Below are positions 18,053 to 20,368 of a stretch of 20,368 nucleotides of DNA, piece after piece; position 1 is the first letter of the stretch, and the number at the start of each line of letters is the position of its first letter. The stretch is from a virus, in IMG/VR virus record IMGVR_UViG_3300027974_000202, positions 1 through 20,368 of that record; one strand, 5' to 3'. Made by a program: the position numbers and the translations under genes. Below the pieces are notes generated by a model that was not told the DNA's origin, did no database searches, and saw nothing but the letters and a program-made list of their open reading frames with translations.

Positions 18053-20368
18053 ATGCCTAATCCGGTAGGACGAATATCAGGCCCTTTGCTGAGAAGCAAT
18101 CTACAACGCACAGATGATCTGGCTTTTGAAACAGATCTGTTGTACATCAACCATTCAGGGTCTCGCATAGGTGTCAAAACAGATTCACCCACCAGACCTC
18201 TTCAGGTCAATGGCACATTAAATTCCAACAACATCATAGCCACCAATTCAGCTGTGTTTGGCGACATGACATTCAACAGCACTGGTATCAGTGCATTGAG
18301 CGGTGTGATATCCATCACATCTGCAGGCACCATTGAAGCTCCGAATTTGCGTGTGGGCGATATTTTTTTCGATGGCAATGTGTTAGGTACCTATACCACT
18401 GATTCAGATCTGCAGCTGGAAGCCAACGGCACAGGTTCTGTGATGTTCAACAGCAGCGTGGAAGTGACCGGCAACATACATGCCACAGGAGATATCACAG
18501 CAGATGGCAACATTGTGATAGGCACTGGTGATGAAGACAATCTATCTTTTGGTGCTGATCTTGCTTCAGACATTTTACCCAATGTTTCTGCCACACCTCT
18601 CACAGCAGCCGTGATCACATCAGGCAGTTGTCCTGAAACTTGGGCTGTGCCAAGAACATTGTCAGTGATAGGCACACTGAATGGCAAAAATCGTTACAAC
18701 TATTTTAATGAATATTTGGAGTGGACCGGAACATTTTGGAAATATTGGAACACCACTGTGGGTCCTGCTGCATACTATCGCAGTGATGATGTGACCACTT
18801 TTCCTTGGCAAGCCACCACATGGACTGCTGTGGGAGGACTGGGCACACCAGTGCCTATTTTTTCTCAACAGAGCAGCACAGGTTTCAACATAGGTGGTTC
18901 TCCCAGCAAACGTTGGGCAAATTACGAAGGCAAACAGGGTGATGTGGCCAATAATATTTTAGTGGATGACAATGTGAGTTTGGCAGGTATCACTGTGAAT
19001 TTGGGCATTGAAAACAAATTCTATGTGAGTGTTAATGGAGTAGACACCAATCCCGGAGATCATCCTAATTTTGCTTTTGCCACATTATCCACAGCACTGT
19101 CTGCTGCTCAAACAGCAGGTGGCAACAATCTCATAATGATCATGCCAGGTGAATACACAGAAACTTTTCCTTTGACCATCCCTGCCAACACCACTGTGAA
19201 AGGATCAGGAATCAGAACAGTGAGCATCATGCCAGACACCAGTTCACAAAGTCAAGATGCTTTCAGACTCAACAACAACACCACAGTGAGTGACTTGACC
19301 ATTAGAAATTTTTACAGTCCAGGATATGCTTTTAGATTTGCCAACAATATAAATGTGACCACCAAATCCCCCTACATACAAAATGTCACTGTGATCACTG
19401 CAGGTTCTGTGACATCAGGTTCAGATCCCAGAGGATTTGACGCAGGTGATGCGGGCAAAGGTGCTTATTTGGATGGCAGTGTGGTGAATGCAGCCAGCAA
19501 TCAAGCCAGCATGTTGTTCAATGCAGTGACGTTTATCACACCTGGTGTGGATGCTGTGACCATGACCAACGGAGTGAGGGTGGAGTTTATTGATTCATTC
19601 ACTTATTTTGCCAACAGAAGTTTGTATGCCACCAACGGCTCTTTGGGATTTGCCAATCTTGGTGTTAAATTTGGTGCTGAAGTGAGAGTGATTGCCAGTG
19701 CATCTGTGTACGGAAACTATGGCGCAGTGGCAGATGGTAATCAAACACTGATGTATCTGATCAATCACAACATGGCTTATATGGGGTCTGGCAAAGATGT
19801 GACCAATGATAGAAGTTTAGTAGTGCAGGCACAGGAAACTGTGGAATTAAATTCTGGAAGGATCTATTATCAAAGTCAAAATCACAGTGGCAATTTTAGA
19901 GTGGGAGATGTGTTTGAAGTAAACTTTGATGCAGGATTTGTTAATCTAGCTCCTGGTAGTTTTGATTTCACAGGATCCAGCCTCACAGTGGGATTACCTG
20001 GCTCACAGACTTATATTGATGCTGAAAGAATCACCCTGCCCAATCTTACTGTATCAGGCAACACAATCAAGAGTGATATTAATCAGATGGATATTACATC
20101 TGCCAGCGGCACAATTAATTTTTTAACCAACACTGATATCAGCAATAATTTAACAGTGTCAGGCAATTTTACTGTGGGCGGCAGTTTGACCAATCTGGGT
20201 AATCAAGTCACAGACACCATTGATTTTGAAATGGAATTCATCAGTGATATCATACCAGCTGTAGACAATGTGTACAATCTAGGATCACACAGTAAAAATT
20301 GGGACAATGTGTACACCCGTGAGTTTGTGGTGGGTGATATCACTATCTCAGACAATTACATGGTGGCC
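18053..20368 (+). CDS. Large beta-helix fibre/virion protein, 3' end beyond the window
   Basis: Open from the ATG at 18053 (MPNPVGRISG; ribosome site AAGGAGAC 3 bases upstream) to the end of the window: 772 residues seen, no stop. The N-terminal third repeats strands of the type VFGDMTFNSTGIS and GNIHATGDITADGNIVIG. From about 323 a parallel beta-helix (pectate-lyase-like) domain begins with FYVSVNGVDTNPGD and FAFATLSTALSAAQ, then IMPGEYTETFPLTIPANTTV and KGSG, the usual entry of such domains. Later come GRIYYQSQNHSGNFRVGDVF (about 602-621), a motif typical of marine T4-like virion proteins, and VDNVYNLGSHSKNWDNVYT (737-755), the common fibre YNLGS-xxW-NVY motif. It is likely a tail fibre or spike that binds or processes surface glycans; enzyme activity is not demonstrated. 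Confidence 0.8.
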   Translation, partial: MPNPVGRISGPLLRSNLQRTDDLAFETDLLYINHSGSRIGVKTDSPTRPLQVNGTLNSNNIIATNSAVFGDMTFNSTGISALSGVISITSAGTIEAPNLRVGDIFFDGNVLGTYTTDSDLQLEANGTGSVMFNSSVEVTGNIHATGDITADGNIVIGTGDEDNLSFGADLASDILPNVSATPLTAAVITSGSCPETWAVPRTLSVIGTLNGKNRYNYFNEYLEWTGTFWKYWNTTVGPAAYYRSDDVTTFPWQATTWTAVGGLGTPVPIFSQQSSTGFNIGGSPSKRWANYEGKQGDVANNILVDDNVSLAGITVNLGIENKFYVSVNGVDTNPGDHPNFAFATLSTALSAAQTAGGNNLIMIMPGEYTETFPLTIPANTTVKGSGIRTVSIMPDTSSQSQDAFRLNNNTTVSDLTIRNFYSPGYAFRFANNINVTTKSPYIQNVTVITAGSVTSGSDPRGFDAGDAGKGAYLDGSVVNAASNQASMLFNAVTFITPGVDAVTMTNGVRVEFIDSFTYFANRSLYATNGSLGFANLGVKFGAEVRVIASASVYGNYGAVADGNQTLMYLINHNMAYMGSGKDVTNDRSLVVQAQETVELNSGRIYYQSQNHSGNFRVGDVFEVNFDAGFVNLAPGSFDFTGSSLTVGLPGSQTYIDAERITLPNLTVSGNTIKSDINQMDITSASGTINFLTNTDISNNLTVSGNFTVGGSLTNLGNQVTDTIDFEMEFISDIIPAVDNVYNLGSHSKNWDNVYTREFVVGDITISDNYMVA

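Overview
The window is a stretch of a T4-like myovirus genome, probably marine. The evidence is a set of recognisable T4 core proteins: gp46, gp26, gp20, gp21, gp22 and gp23. They are accompanied by fibre and virion proteins of the style found in marine T4-like phages (cyanophages, pelagiphages), and by T4-type late promoter boxes (TATAAATA and one-mismatch variants). G+C looks moderate by eye but was not counted. No photosynthesis gene is present, so nothing points to a cyanobacterial host. The host cannot be fixed from this sequence.

Layout. Positions 1-2170 (+) hold the 3' part of the gp46 recombination nuclease subunit, a small basic protein and a GIY-YIG nuclease-like protein. Positions 2171-2535 have no gene but several short perfect palindromes. 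Positions 2536-4478 (-) form an operon read leftwards: gp26-like protein, a small gp51-like protein that lacks a convincing start of its own, a divergent uroporphyrinogen-III synthase (HemD)-like protein, and two very small membrane peptides. Two perfect late promoters facing each other (4490-4497 + and 4532-4539 -) separate this operon from the rightward genes. Positions 4566-13459 (+) hold a probable tape measure protein and then the head module: portal gp20, an 80-aa protein, a Rossmann-like unknown, an acidic prohead core protein, protease gp21, scaffold gp22 and major capsid gp23. A strong terminator closes gp23. Positions 13526-14871 are a separate cassette with its own sigma70-like promoter: a small lipoprotein, a delta-aminolevulinic acid dehydratase (HemB) with intact catalytic residues, and a small helical protein. 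Positions 14867-20368 (+) hold late-promoted virion and fibre proteins. The last one is a large beta-helix protein that runs off the window.

Most notable points. (1) The phage carries two enzymes of the common tetrapyrrole pathway, HemB (clear) and HemD (divergent), at two separate sites. They act on either side of the HemC step on the way to uroporphyrinogen III, the branch point to haem, sirohaem and cobalamin. (2) The gp26-like gene ends in a perfect -1 slippery heptamer (T TTT TTC) one sense codon before its stop. The -1 frame is open into the gp51-like reading frame, giving a possible 364-aa fusion like the tail assembly chaperone frameshifts of lambda and P2, next to the tape measure gene.

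Functions rest on motif recognition from memory and on gene order. No database or structure search was run.
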